The position numbers and the translations under genes are program-made. This document shows, in pieces, positions 1 through 6,339 of a stretch of DNA of 9,223 bases (its first letter is position 1; the number at the start of each line of letters is the position of its first letter). The notes beneath the pieces were generated by a model, which was not told the DNA's origin, made no database searches, and was given only the letters and a program-made list of their open reading frames with translations. The DNA is from Candidatus Nomurabacteria bacterium. Lineage in GTDB: Bacteria > Patescibacteriota > Minisyncoccia > Phycocordibacterales > UBA9973. The stretch lies in assembly GCA_943356395.1 (NCBI GenBank), contig CALRFC010000019.1, positions 2,850-12,072 on the forward strand, read 5' to 3'.

Positions 1-124
1 GGTTTTTTTTTTTTTAAACTTTCCGGGGGGCGGTTTTGGTTTTCTGCCCACCGCCCAAAAAAAAAACCGGCCCCGCGATCGGTCCCCGTCCGACTTCATC
101 GATGCCGATAATAATTTTTTCCAT
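1..124 (-). CDS. rnhB: Ribonuclease HII, N-terminal fragment at window edge
   Basis: RNase HII removes ribonucleotides and RNA from RNA:DNA hybrids. Reading minus from ATG at 124, the first 20 residues contain IIIGIDEVGRGPIAGPV, the family's N-terminal signature. D9 and E10 are the first two acidic metal ligands of the active site. After that the frame turns into low-complexity residues (FFLGGGQKTKT...) and reaches a TAA at 16-14. The DNA of that part (positions 1-66) is made of long T, G and A runs, including 13 T near the left end. Only about 58 bases are therefore clearly rnhB; the rest looks like degraded contig-end sequence rather than a genuine 36-residue gene. The start lies 9 bases after a TATAAA box (139-134, minus) with no Shine-Dalgarno, and the gene is divergent from dnaE. 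The identification is firm for the first 20 residues, while the rest of the gene is not visible. Confidence 0.82.
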
Positions 125-163
125 ACTTCATACTTTATACCAAATACTTTATACTCTAACCAT
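125..163. promoter_or_regulatory. Divergent rnhB/dnaE promoter region with two ATACTTTATAC repeats
   Basis: The 39-bp gap holds two copies of ATACTTTATAC (130-140 and 144-154, period 14) and a partial copy at 123-128. On the plus strand TATACT (150-155) has a TTCATA-like -35 (127-132) at a 17-bp spacing, and the dnaE ATG follows 8 bases after the -10. On the minus strand TATAAA (139-134) sits 9 bases before the rnhB ATG, with a weak TGGTTA (162-157) 17 bp upstream. Neither gene has a Shine-Dalgarno sequence, so both transcripts are probably leaderless. The promoter assignments are inferred from box match and spacing only. Confidence 0.55.
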
Positions 164-3100
164 ATGAGTAAATTCGTCCATTTGCATACGCATTCCCACT
201 ACTCCCTCCTCGATGGGTTGAACAAGATCGACGAGCTGGTGAAAACGGCGAAGAAATTCGACATGGGAGCGCTCGCGCTCACCGATCACGGCGCAATGTA
301 TGGCGCCATAGATTTTTATATGGCGTGCAAAAAGGAAGATATCAAGCCGATTATCGGCGTTGAGGCGTATGTTGCGCCGCGGAGCAGGCGCGACAAAGAT
401 CCCAATATCGACAACAAGCGTTACCATCTCACGCTCCTCGCGGAAAACGAGACCGGCTACAAGAATCTGATCAAACTCGTCACTAGGGCGCATCTCGAGG
501 GCTTCTACTACAAGCCGCGCATGGACAAGGAAATTCTGCGGCAATATCACGAAGGCATCATCTGCCTCTCCGGCTGTCCGGCCTCCGAGCTCGGCCACGC
601 TCTCCGCGCAAACGACATGACGCGCGGCCGCGAAATCGTCAAAGAATTCATCGACATCTTCGGCAAAGAAAATTACTATCTCGAAATCATGCATCATCCG
701 GAAGTCGAGGGAAATGATCCGTGGAAAGAATGCGTTCGCGCGCTTGCCAAAGAATTCGATCTAGGGATCGTCGGCACACAGGATTCGCACTATCTCCACA
801 CCGAAGACAAGGAAGCGCACAATACGCTCATCGCCATCAACACCGGCGCGGACGGGGCTGGAAACGAGGGCATGAAAGGGCTCGACGGCGACTATTCGTT
901 CATCGATCCGAAGACCGCCGAAAAATTTTTCGCCGACATGCCGGGCGCCGTGGAAAATACGGTGAAGATCGCGGAGCGCTGCAATCTTGAAATAACGATC
1001 GGAAAATTCATTTTCCCTGTTTTCCCGATTCCGGAGGGAAAAACGCCGGATTCCCTTTTGCGCGAACTCGCGGAGAAGGGGCTTGAAGTGCGCGGGCTCG
1101 CTCAAAGCGAACCCACGCGGACGCGCCTCGAGTACGAGCTCGACATCATCAAATTCAAAGGCTACGCCTCATACTTCCTCGTCGTTGAAGATTTGATCCG
1201 CTACGCGAGCGAGCACGATATCTACACGAACATCCGAGGATCGGTCGCCGGCTCGATGACGACATATCTTCTCGGCATCACGAAAGTCGACCCACTCGAA
1301 TACAAGATCCCGTTTGAGCGATTCTTGAATCCCGAGCGCCCGTCGGCGCCGGATATCGACATGGACTTCGCCGACGACCGCCGCGACGAAGTCATCGAGT
1401 ACACGAAGAAAAAATATGGCGAAGACAAAGTGGCGCAGATCGGAACATTCGGCACGATGATGGCGCGCGGCGCCGTCCGCGATGTGGCGCGCGCGCTCGG
1501 CTATCCCTACGGCGTGGGCGACCGGTTGGCAAAAATGATTCCGATGGGTTCGCAGGGATTCCCGATGACGATCGATCACGCGCTCGAGATGGTTCCGGAA
1601 TTGAGAGCCGCGAAAGATGCGGAGCGCGAGACGCGCGAGATCCTCGACCTCGCGCAAAAGCTCGAAGGCGGAGCGCGGCACATTTCCGTGCACGCCGCGG
1701 GCGTCGTCATCGCGCCTCAAGATCTCACGGAATATGTTCCGCTCCAGTTCGACCCGAAGGGCGGAAAATTGATCACGCAGTACGACATGTATTCGGTGGG
1801 CGAAGAAGGCATCGGGCTCACGAAATTCGATTTCTTAGGAATCCGGAATCTTTCGATCCTGCGCGACGCCGTCCATCTCGTGGCAAAAATCTACGGCGAC
1901 AAGATCGACATCGAAAAGATTCCGCTCGACGACGCAAAAACTTTCGCGATACTTTCGCGCGGAGAAACGGAAGGGCTCTTCCAATTGAACGGCTCCGGCA
2001 TGACGCGCCATCTCAAAGACCTGAAGCCGGAAACGATTCACGACATCAACGCCATGGTCGCACTCTATCGTCCGGGCCCGATGCAATTCATTCCGGATTT
2101 CATCGAGCGCAAGCACAATCCGGCGCTCGTCTCGTATCTCGATCCGGCGCTCGAAAAGATCCTCGAACAGACCTACGGCGTCCTCGTGTACCAAGACGAT
2201 CTCCTGATCATGGCGCACGATCTCGCGGGCTATTCGTGGGGCGAAGTCGACAAGTTCCGCAAAGCCGTCGGAAAAAAGATTCCGGCGGAAATGGCGAAGC
2301 AAAAAGAAAAATTCATCGAAGGATGCATGGCGCATTCCGGCTGGAGCGAGAAGAAAGCGACGGAAATCTGGACATGGATCGAGCCCTTCGCCGCCTACGG
2401 ATTCAACAAGGCGCACTCGGCTTCCTACGGCCGCGTGGCGTACCAGACCGCGTACATGAAAGCCAATTTCCCCGTCGCGTATATGTGCGCGTGTCTTTCC
2501 GCCGAATCGGGCGATGTCGAGCAGATCGGCATCTACATCAACGAATGCAAGCGCATGAATATCACCGTCCTCCCGCCCGACATCAATCAGAGCTTCGGCG
2601 GATTCACCGTTGTCGCCGAAGAAGGAAAAGATATCAAGGAGAGCCGCGCGATCCGCTTCGGATTCTACACGATCAAGAATCTCGGCACGGACATTTCCGA
2701 CGCGATCGTTGCGGAGCGCAAGAAGAACGGCGCATTCCTCTCGCTCACGGATTTCCTCGAACGCGTCACGCACAAGAATCTCAACAAGAAATCGCTCGAA
2801 GCGCTGATCAAATCCGGCTCGATGGACGCGTTTGGCGAGCGCGGGCTCCTGCTCGGCAACATCGAGCTCCTTCTTTCTTTCAGCCGAGAATCACAGAAGA
2901 ACGAATCGCAGGATTCGCTTTTCGGCGGGCTCGCGAACAAATTTTCGTCTTCCCTGAATCTCGCGGAAGCGCCGGCGGCGAATCATGAGGAAAAATTGGT
3001 CTGGGAAAAAGAATTGCTCGGGCTCTATGTCTCGGGACATCCGCTCGATCGCCTGCGCGAGCGCATCGAGAAGAACGGCACGACGATACGGAAGATAAAA

Positions 3101-3361
3101 GAAGAATTGGAAAACGGCATGCCGGTGACATTCGCCGCGCTCGTCGAAGATGTGCGCGTCGTCACGACGAAGAAGAACGAGCGGATGGCGTTCGTTCGGC
3201 TTGCCGACTACACCGGCTCGATCGAAGCCGTCGTCTTTCCGCGGCTCTTCGAAACCGTGCGAGAAATCCTCCTGCCGGAAACATGCATTGCGCTCGAAGG
3301 AAAAGTGACGATCAGGAACGACGAGAAGAGCTTGATGATCGAAAAGATGAAGAAGGTTTGA
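164..3361 (+). CDS. dnaE: DNA polymerase III alpha subunit
   Basis: This is the catalytic subunit of the replicative DNA polymerase (C family), 1065 residues against about 1160 in E. coli. An N-terminal PHP domain (about 1-280) opens with HLHTHSHYS and keeps likely metal ligands H8, H10, D17, H42, E67, H88, C138, D207 and H209. In PHP-active polymerases such as Thermus DnaE these carry a 3'-5' exonuclease. The palm has the catalytic acids D399 and D401 in PDIDMDF and D556 in KFDFLG. A helix-hairpin-helix-like region lies around 850-890. QDSLF at 916-920 matches the internal beta-clamp-binding motif. An OB fold fills about 986-1062 and the protein ends there, without the tau-binding C-terminal domain of E. 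coli DnaE. The ATG at 164 is chosen because a TATACT box ends 8 bases upstream and FVHLHTH is the normal family N terminus. The gene is divergent from rnhB and is followed by two hairpin terminators. Confidence 0.97.
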   Translation: MSKFVHLHTHSHYSLLDGLNKIDELVKTAKKFDMGALALTDHGAMYGAIDFYMACKKEDIKPIIGVEAYVAPRSRRDKDPNIDNKRYHLTLLAENETGYKNLIKLVTRAHLEGFYYKPRMDKEILRQYHEGIICLSGCPASELGHALRANDMTRGREIVKEFIDIFGKENYYLEIMHHPEVEGNDPWKECVRALAKEFDLGIVGTQDSHYLHTEDKEAHNTLIAINTGADGAGNEGMKGLDGDYSFIDPKTAEKFFADMPGAVENTVKIAERCNLEITIGKFIFPVFPIPEGKTPDSLLRELAEKGLEVRGLAQSEPTRTRLEYELDIIKFKGYASYFLVVEDLIRYASEHDIYTNIRGSVAGSMTTYLLGITKVDPLEYKIPFERFLNPERPSAPDIDMDFADDRRDEVIEYTKKKYGEDKVAQIGTFGTMMARGAVRDVARALGYPYGVGDRLAKMIPMGSQGFPMTIDHALEMVPELRAAKDAERETREILDLAQKLEGGARHISVHAAGVVIAPQDLTEYVPLQFDPKGGKLITQYDMYSVGEEGIGLTKFDFLGIRNLSILRDAVHLVAKIYGDKIDIEKIPLDDAKTFAILSRGETEGLFQLNGSGMTRHLKDLKPETIHDINAMVALYRPGPMQFIPDFIERKHNPALVSYLDPALEKILEQTYGVLVYQDDLLIMAHDLAGYSWGEVDKFRKAVGKKIPAEMAKQKEKFIEGCMAHSGWSEKKATEIWTWIEPFAAYGFNKAHSASYGRVAYQTAYMKANFPVAYMCACLSAESGDVEQIGIYINECKRMNITVLPPDINQSFGGFTVVAEEGKDIKESRAIRFGFYTIKNLGTDISDAIVAERKKNGAFLSLTDFLERVTHKNLNKKSLEALIKSGSMDAFGERGLLLGNIELLLSFSRESQKNESQDSLFGGLANKFSSSLNLAEAPAANHEEKLVWEKELLGLYVSGHPLDRLRERIEKNGTTIRKIKEELENGMPVTFAALVEDVRVVTTKKNERMAFVRLADYTGSIEAVVFPRLFETVREILLPETCIALEGKVTIRNDEKSLMIEKMKKV

Positions 3362-3374
3362 CCGAAAAAAAAGA

Positions 3375-3406
3375 TTGCACTCGTGAGCGACCGCTCACGA
3401 GTGCAA
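3375..3406 (-). terminator. 15-bp hairpin with T-tract on the minus strand
   Basis: A perfect inverted repeat (3375-3389 with 3392-3406, TTGCACTCGTGAGCG arm) lies 13 bases after the dnaE stop. On the minus strand the hairpin is followed by TCTTTTTTTT, as in an intrinsic terminator. On the plus strand it is followed by A-rich sequence. It is therefore best read as stopping minus-strand transcripts from the orphan gene before they run antisense into dnaE. Confidence 0.8.
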
Positions 3407-3412
3407 AAAAGA

Positions 3413-3443
3413 AAAACCCCGCAGATGCGGGGTTTTGTGTTTT
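3413..3443. terminator. dnaE: Bidirectional intrinsic terminator after dnaE
   Basis: The stem AAAACCCCGC (3413-3422) pairs with GCGGGGTTTT (3427-3436) around the loop AGAT. On the plus strand it is followed by GTGTTTT and serves dnaE. On the minus strand the stem runs into TTTTTCTTTTTT and can serve the convergent gene at 3458-3874. It lies 6 bases beyond the first hairpin, so the pair forms a double terminator. Confidence 0.87.
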
Positions 3444-3457
3444 GAGCCGGAGGAAAA

Positions 3458-3874
3458 TCAAATGCGTCGGCTGAATTCTTTCGTAAAATCATTTATCGCT
3501 TTATTTTCTCTGAAAGAATAGAAAGTTGGTTCTGGAAGCGGCTGTTTTTCATTTATGGCACTGTAAGCTTCTATTGCAGAATCAATAAGTTTCTGTTCTG
3601 TGGCGTTTGAAGAAATGTATTCGAGCGTCGGAACATGTTTTATCTTGCGCGCAAGAAGAAACATTTTTTCAAGAGTTTTCTGCTGCTCCGAAAAATTCTT
3701 ATTCTCGAAAAACTTCTCGGATTCGAATTTATACTCTTTTAAAATACTGACTTCATGAATCCGCTCTAGCCAGCGAAAAAATAGCATTACGCAAGCAACT
3801 GCAACTACGCCGGCAACGATAATAAGGACTTTCAAGAAATCCTCCGTGAGAAGTATGGTTGTAAAAAGGTGCAT
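3458..3874 (-). CDS. Hypothetical single-pass membrane protein
   Basis: I do not recognise this 138-residue protein. It has one strong hydrophobic helix at about residues 15-34 (VLIIVAGVVAVACVMLFF), followed by RWLER, which suggests an N-out/C-in anchor by the positive-inside rule. The remaining 100 residues are charged and helical in appearance (about 40-110), with a proline-rich break QPLPEPTF near 111-118 and a basic end. There are no recognisable catalytic motifs or cysteine clusters; the only cysteine lies within the membrane helix. The start is supported by a TATAAT box 17 bases upstream on the minus strand. No Shine-Dalgarno is seen. Its base composition is visibly more AT-rich than dnaE. 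It stands alone, convergent with dnaE and divergent from thrS. The gene is probably real because of its promoter, terminators and membrane segment. Its function is unknown. Confidence 0.75.
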   Translation of the reverse strand: MHLFTTILLTEDFLKVLIIVAGVVAVACVMLFFRWLERIHEVSILKEYKFESEKFFENKNFSEQQKTLEKMFLLARKIKHVPTLEYISSNATEQKLIDSAIEAYSAINEKQPLPEPTFYSFRENKAINDFTKEFSRRI

Positions 3875-3891
3875 AAGATATGTTTTTTCGT

Positions 3892-3920
3892 ATTATACAA
3901 TAGCGCAAATAAATGTGCAA
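3892..3920 (-). promoter_or_regulatory. Promoter of the 3458-3874 membrane-protein gene
   Basis: On the minus strand a perfect TATAAT (3897-3892) lies 17 bp downstream of TTGCAC (3920-3915), a partial match to TTGACA. The ATG at 3874 is 17 bases after the -10, giving a predicted leader of only about 10 bases. Confidence 0.6.
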
Positions 3921-3944
3921 GCATGGGAAAATGCGGTTTGTCTG

Positions 3945-3953
3945 TGGTAGAAT
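3945..3953 (+). promoter_or_regulatory. thrS: Extended -10 promoter of thrS, leaderless
   Basis: TGGTAGAAT is an extended -10 element (TGn followed by TAGAAT at 3948-3953). No convincing -35 is present at 16-18 bp upstream. The thrS ATG at 3961 begins after only 7 further bases, so transcription should start at or next to the start codon. Confidence 0.6.
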
Positions 3954-3960
3954 AGTCCTT

Positions 3961-5700
3961 ATGGAAAATGAAAATCTGGAAAAAATCCGCCACACGCTCG
4001 CCCACCTTCTGGGCGCAGCGGTTTTGGAGTTGTATCCGAAGGCATTACTCACGCTCGGTCCTGCGATAGACAATGGATTCTATTACGACTTTGATATGGG
4101 CGACGATAAGCTCGCGGAAGCCGATCTTGAAAAAATAGAGGGAAAGATGCGCGAGCTTCTGCCAAACTGGATGGAAATGTCGGGCAAAGAAATTTCTTAC
4201 GATGAAGCCAAAGGAATGTTTGCTGATAATGTTTACAAGCTCGAGCTTATCGACGAACACAAAGACGACGGACTTTCAATATTCACATCCGGAAATTTTA
4301 CCGATCTTTGCAAAGGCAACCATGTAGAAAATCCGGCGAAAGAGCTGAAAAATGTGGGTTGGAAGCTCGATCGCATCGCCGGCGCGTATTGGCGCGGCGA
4401 CGAGAAAAACAAAATGCTCACGCGCATCTACGGCCTCGCGTTCGAATCGAAAGAAAAATTGGAGGAATATCTTACTCAACGAGAAGAAGCGAAGAAGCGC
4501 GACCACAGAAAAATCGGGAAAGAAATGGATTTGTTCACTTTTTCCGAATTGGTCGGAGTCGGCATGCCGCTCTTCACACCGAAAGGAAACTCTGTGCGAA
4601 CAGAGATAGTCAATTTCTCACGCGAGCTCAATCGCGAACTCGGATTCGGCGAAGTGCATACTCCGAATATCAACAAAGCCGAACTCTTCAAGATTTCCGG
4701 TCATTACGACAAATACAAAGAGGATATGCTTTCCGTTCATTCGCAGTATGTTTCCGACGAAATGTTTTTGAAACCGATGAATTGCCCCCAGCACACGCAG
4801 ATTTACGCGTCACAGCCGAGAAGCTACCGTGATTTGCCGATCCGCTATTCCGATTTCGCAGTATTGTATCGCGACGAACGGCCAGGAGAAATGTCAGGAC
4901 TCACTCGCCTACGCTCTTTCGCACAGGATGATGGACACATTTTCTGCCGCGAAGATCAGGTGACGGAAGAAATTTCAAATATCTTGAGCGCAATTCAAAA
5001 AGCGCTTCAGACTTATAAAATCGATTATTGGATGCGCCTTTCGCTCCGCGATCCGAACAAAAAAGAAAAATATCTCGGCACCGACGAGATCTGGGAAAAG
5101 TCGCAGGAAATAATGCGAACGCTTCTTGAAGAAAAGAAAATAATTTTCAAAGCGATCGAAGGAGAAGCGGCGTTTTACGGACCAAAAATCGACATCATGG
5201 CGGTCGATGCAATCGGCCGCGAATGGCAGATTTCCACTATTCAGCTCGATTTCAACATGCCGGGACGATTCGAAATCGTGTATACGGACAAAGACGGAAA
5301 GCAGAAAAATCCGGTCATGATTCATCGCGCTCTCATCGGAAGTCCGGATAGATTCTTGGGAATACTTCTCGAGCACTATGCCGGAAATTTCCCGATATGG
5401 CTTTCGCCGGTGCAGGTCGCCATCGTGCCGGTGCGAGAAAACCATCTGGAGGCAGCGCAAAAATTACAACAGGAACTGAAGGAAAAAATGATTCGCACAG
5501 AGCTCTGTTCCGGAGACGATTCTTTGGGTAAGCGCATCCACGCGGCGAAAGCCCTGCGCACGCCGTATGTCATCGTCTTGGGCGACAAGGAAGCCGAATC
5601 CGGAAACCTCACGATCGAAACCCGAAGCGGCGAAAAAATGACTCAAACCGCCGACGAATTCTTGGAAAAGATTTTGGAGGAGATAAAAGAGAGAGCATGA
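3961..5700 (+). CDS. thrS: Threonyl-tRNA synthetase lacking the TGS domain
   Basis: It charges tRNA-Thr with threonine in the cytoplasm. It has 579 residues against about 640 in E. coli; the shortfall matches the absent N-terminal TGS (N1) domain. The protein starts directly in the N2 editing domain, with H11-x3-H15 (HTLAH) and C117-x3-H121 (CKGNH), the residues that hydrolyse mischarged Ser-tRNA. The class II core carries the zinc ligands C275 (MNCPQH), H326 (DDGHIFC) and H455 (MIHRA), and motif 2 around YRDERPGEMSGLTRLRSF. A C-terminal anticodon-binding domain (about 480-579) includes the segment PYVIVLGDKEAESGN. The frame is open back to 3913, but a promoter at 3945-3953 and the homology start both favour ATG 3961. 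No T-box leader is possible in the space upstream. The stop codon overlaps the hydrolase start (ATGA), indicating one transcript. Confidence 0.97.
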   Translation: MENENLEKIRHTLAHLLGAAVLELYPKALLTLGPAIDNGFYYDFDMGDDKLAEADLEKIEGKMRELLPNWMEMSGKEISYDEAKGMFADNVYKLELIDEHKDDGLSIFTSGNFTDLCKGNHVENPAKELKNVGWKLDRIAGAYWRGDEKNKMLTRIYGLAFESKEKLEEYLTQREEAKKRDHRKIGKEMDLFTFSELVGVGMPLFTPKGNSVRTEIVNFSRELNRELGFGEVHTPNINKAELFKISGHYDKYKEDMLSVHSQYVSDEMFLKPMNCPQHTQIYASQPRSYRDLPIRYSDFAVLYRDERPGEMSGLTRLRSFAQDDGHIFCREDQVTEEISNILSAIQKALQTYKIDYWMRLSLRDPNKKEKYLGTDEIWEKSQEIMRTLLEEKKIIFKAIEGEAAFYGPKIDIMAVDAIGREWQISTIQLDFNMPGRFEIVYTDKDGKQKNPVMIHRALIGSPDRFLGILLEHYAGNFPIWLSPVQVAIVPVRENHLEAAQKLQQELKEKMIRTELCSGDDSLGKRIHAAKALRTPYVIVLGDKEAESGNLTIETRSGEKMTQTADEFLEKILEEIKERA

Positions 5701-6293
5701 AAAAACAAGTTGTTATCATACACGGCGGGACGACATTCGACAGCTATGGAGAATATTTGAAATATCTCCTTTCCTGTGAATTGTCCGTTGAAAAACTTTT
5801 CAAAAAAGATTGGAAAGATCTTTTGGCTTCCGAACTCCCAGATTTTGAAGTGCTGTATCCGAAAATGCCGAACGCGAAAAATGCAAGATATCCGGAGTGG
5901 AAGATCTGGTTCGAAAAATTATTTCCTCTCCTCTACGACGATGTTACTTTGGTCGGACATTCTTTGGGCGGAATATTTTTGGCAAAATATCTGACGGAGA
6001 ATAGTTTTCCGAAAAAAATTAAGTCTTTACACCTCGTCGCCCCCCCCTACGACACCGAACATTGCAAGGAATCTCTGGCTGATTTCGCGCTTTCTGGAAA
6101 AGTCGATGGTCTCGAGAAATATACGGATAAGATTTTCCTGTATCAGAGCAAGGACGATCCGTCCGTCCCGTTTGCCGATGTCTTGAAATATGAAAAAGAT
6201 ATTCCTTCCGCAAAACTGATACCTTTTGAAGACCGAGGGCATTTTACCCAAGAAGAATTTCCGGAACTCCTGAACAACATAAAATCAGCATAA
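5697..6293 (+). CDS. Alpha/beta hydrolase, RBBP9/YdeN-like serine hydrolase
   Basis: This is a small (198-residue) alpha/beta-hydrolase-fold protein. Strand 1 leads into an oxyanion segment IIHGG (7-11). The nucleophile elbow GHSLGG puts Ser at 89. An acid is offered in SKDDPSVPF (D153 or D154), and the catalytic His is H182 in DRGHF. Size, the HGG start and the SxDDPxVP acid motif fit the RBBP9/YdeN family of putative serine esterases; the true substrate is unknown. No signal peptide is seen, so it is probably cytoplasmic. Its ATG overlaps the thrS stop by four bases, and GGAGGAG lies at 5676-5682 inside thrS, 14 bases before the start. Translation is therefore probably coupled to thrS and may also use this Shine-Dalgarno. 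A strong terminator follows immediately. The fold assignment is firm and the family assignment moderate. Confidence 0.9.
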   Translation: MKKQVVIIHGGTTFDSYGEYLKYLLSCELSVEKLFKKDWKDLLASELPDFEVLYPKMPNAKNARYPEWKIWFEKLFPLLYDDVTLVGHSLGGIFLAKYLTENSFPKKIKSLHLVAPPYDTEHCKESLADFALSGKVDGLEKYTDKIFLYQSKDDPSVPFADVLKYEKDIPSAKLIPFEDRGHFTQEEFPELLNNIKSA

Positions 6294-6294
6294 A

Positions 6295-6324
6295 AAAATC
6301 CCGCTTCGGTGCGGGATTTTGTTT
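6295..6324. terminator. Bidirectional terminator between convergent genes
   Basis: AAAATCCCGC (6295-6304) pairs perfectly with GCGGGATTTT (6311-6320) around the loop TTCGGT. The plus strand continues GTTTT. The minus strand runs into a seven-T tract. It begins one base after the hydrolase stop and lies 20 bases beyond the stop of the minus-strand gene at 6340, so it serves both. Confidence 0.9.
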
Positions 6325-6339
6325 TAAAATAAATGAAAA

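Noticed and set aside
149..697. 182-codon minus-strand frame over the dnaE start
   Set aside because: It is antisense to the PHP domain, overlaps the dnaE start codon and has no recognisable domain.
1835..2773. 312-codon open frame on the minus strand inside dnaE
   Set aside because: It lies wholly antisense to clear DnaE polymerase sequence, and its translation is Arg/Asp/Val-rich without motifs. It is a shadow of biased codon use.
3913..3960. Upstream start adding 16 residues to ThrRS
   Set aside because: The added residues have no family match and the segment contains the extended -10 promoter, so ATG 3961 is preferred.
3875..3960. Possible T-box or other riboswitch ahead of thrS
   Set aside because: The intergenic space is only 86 bases, occupied by two promoters. 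The small GCAT/ATGC pairing at 3921-3934 is too short to be meaningful and no T-box motif is seen.
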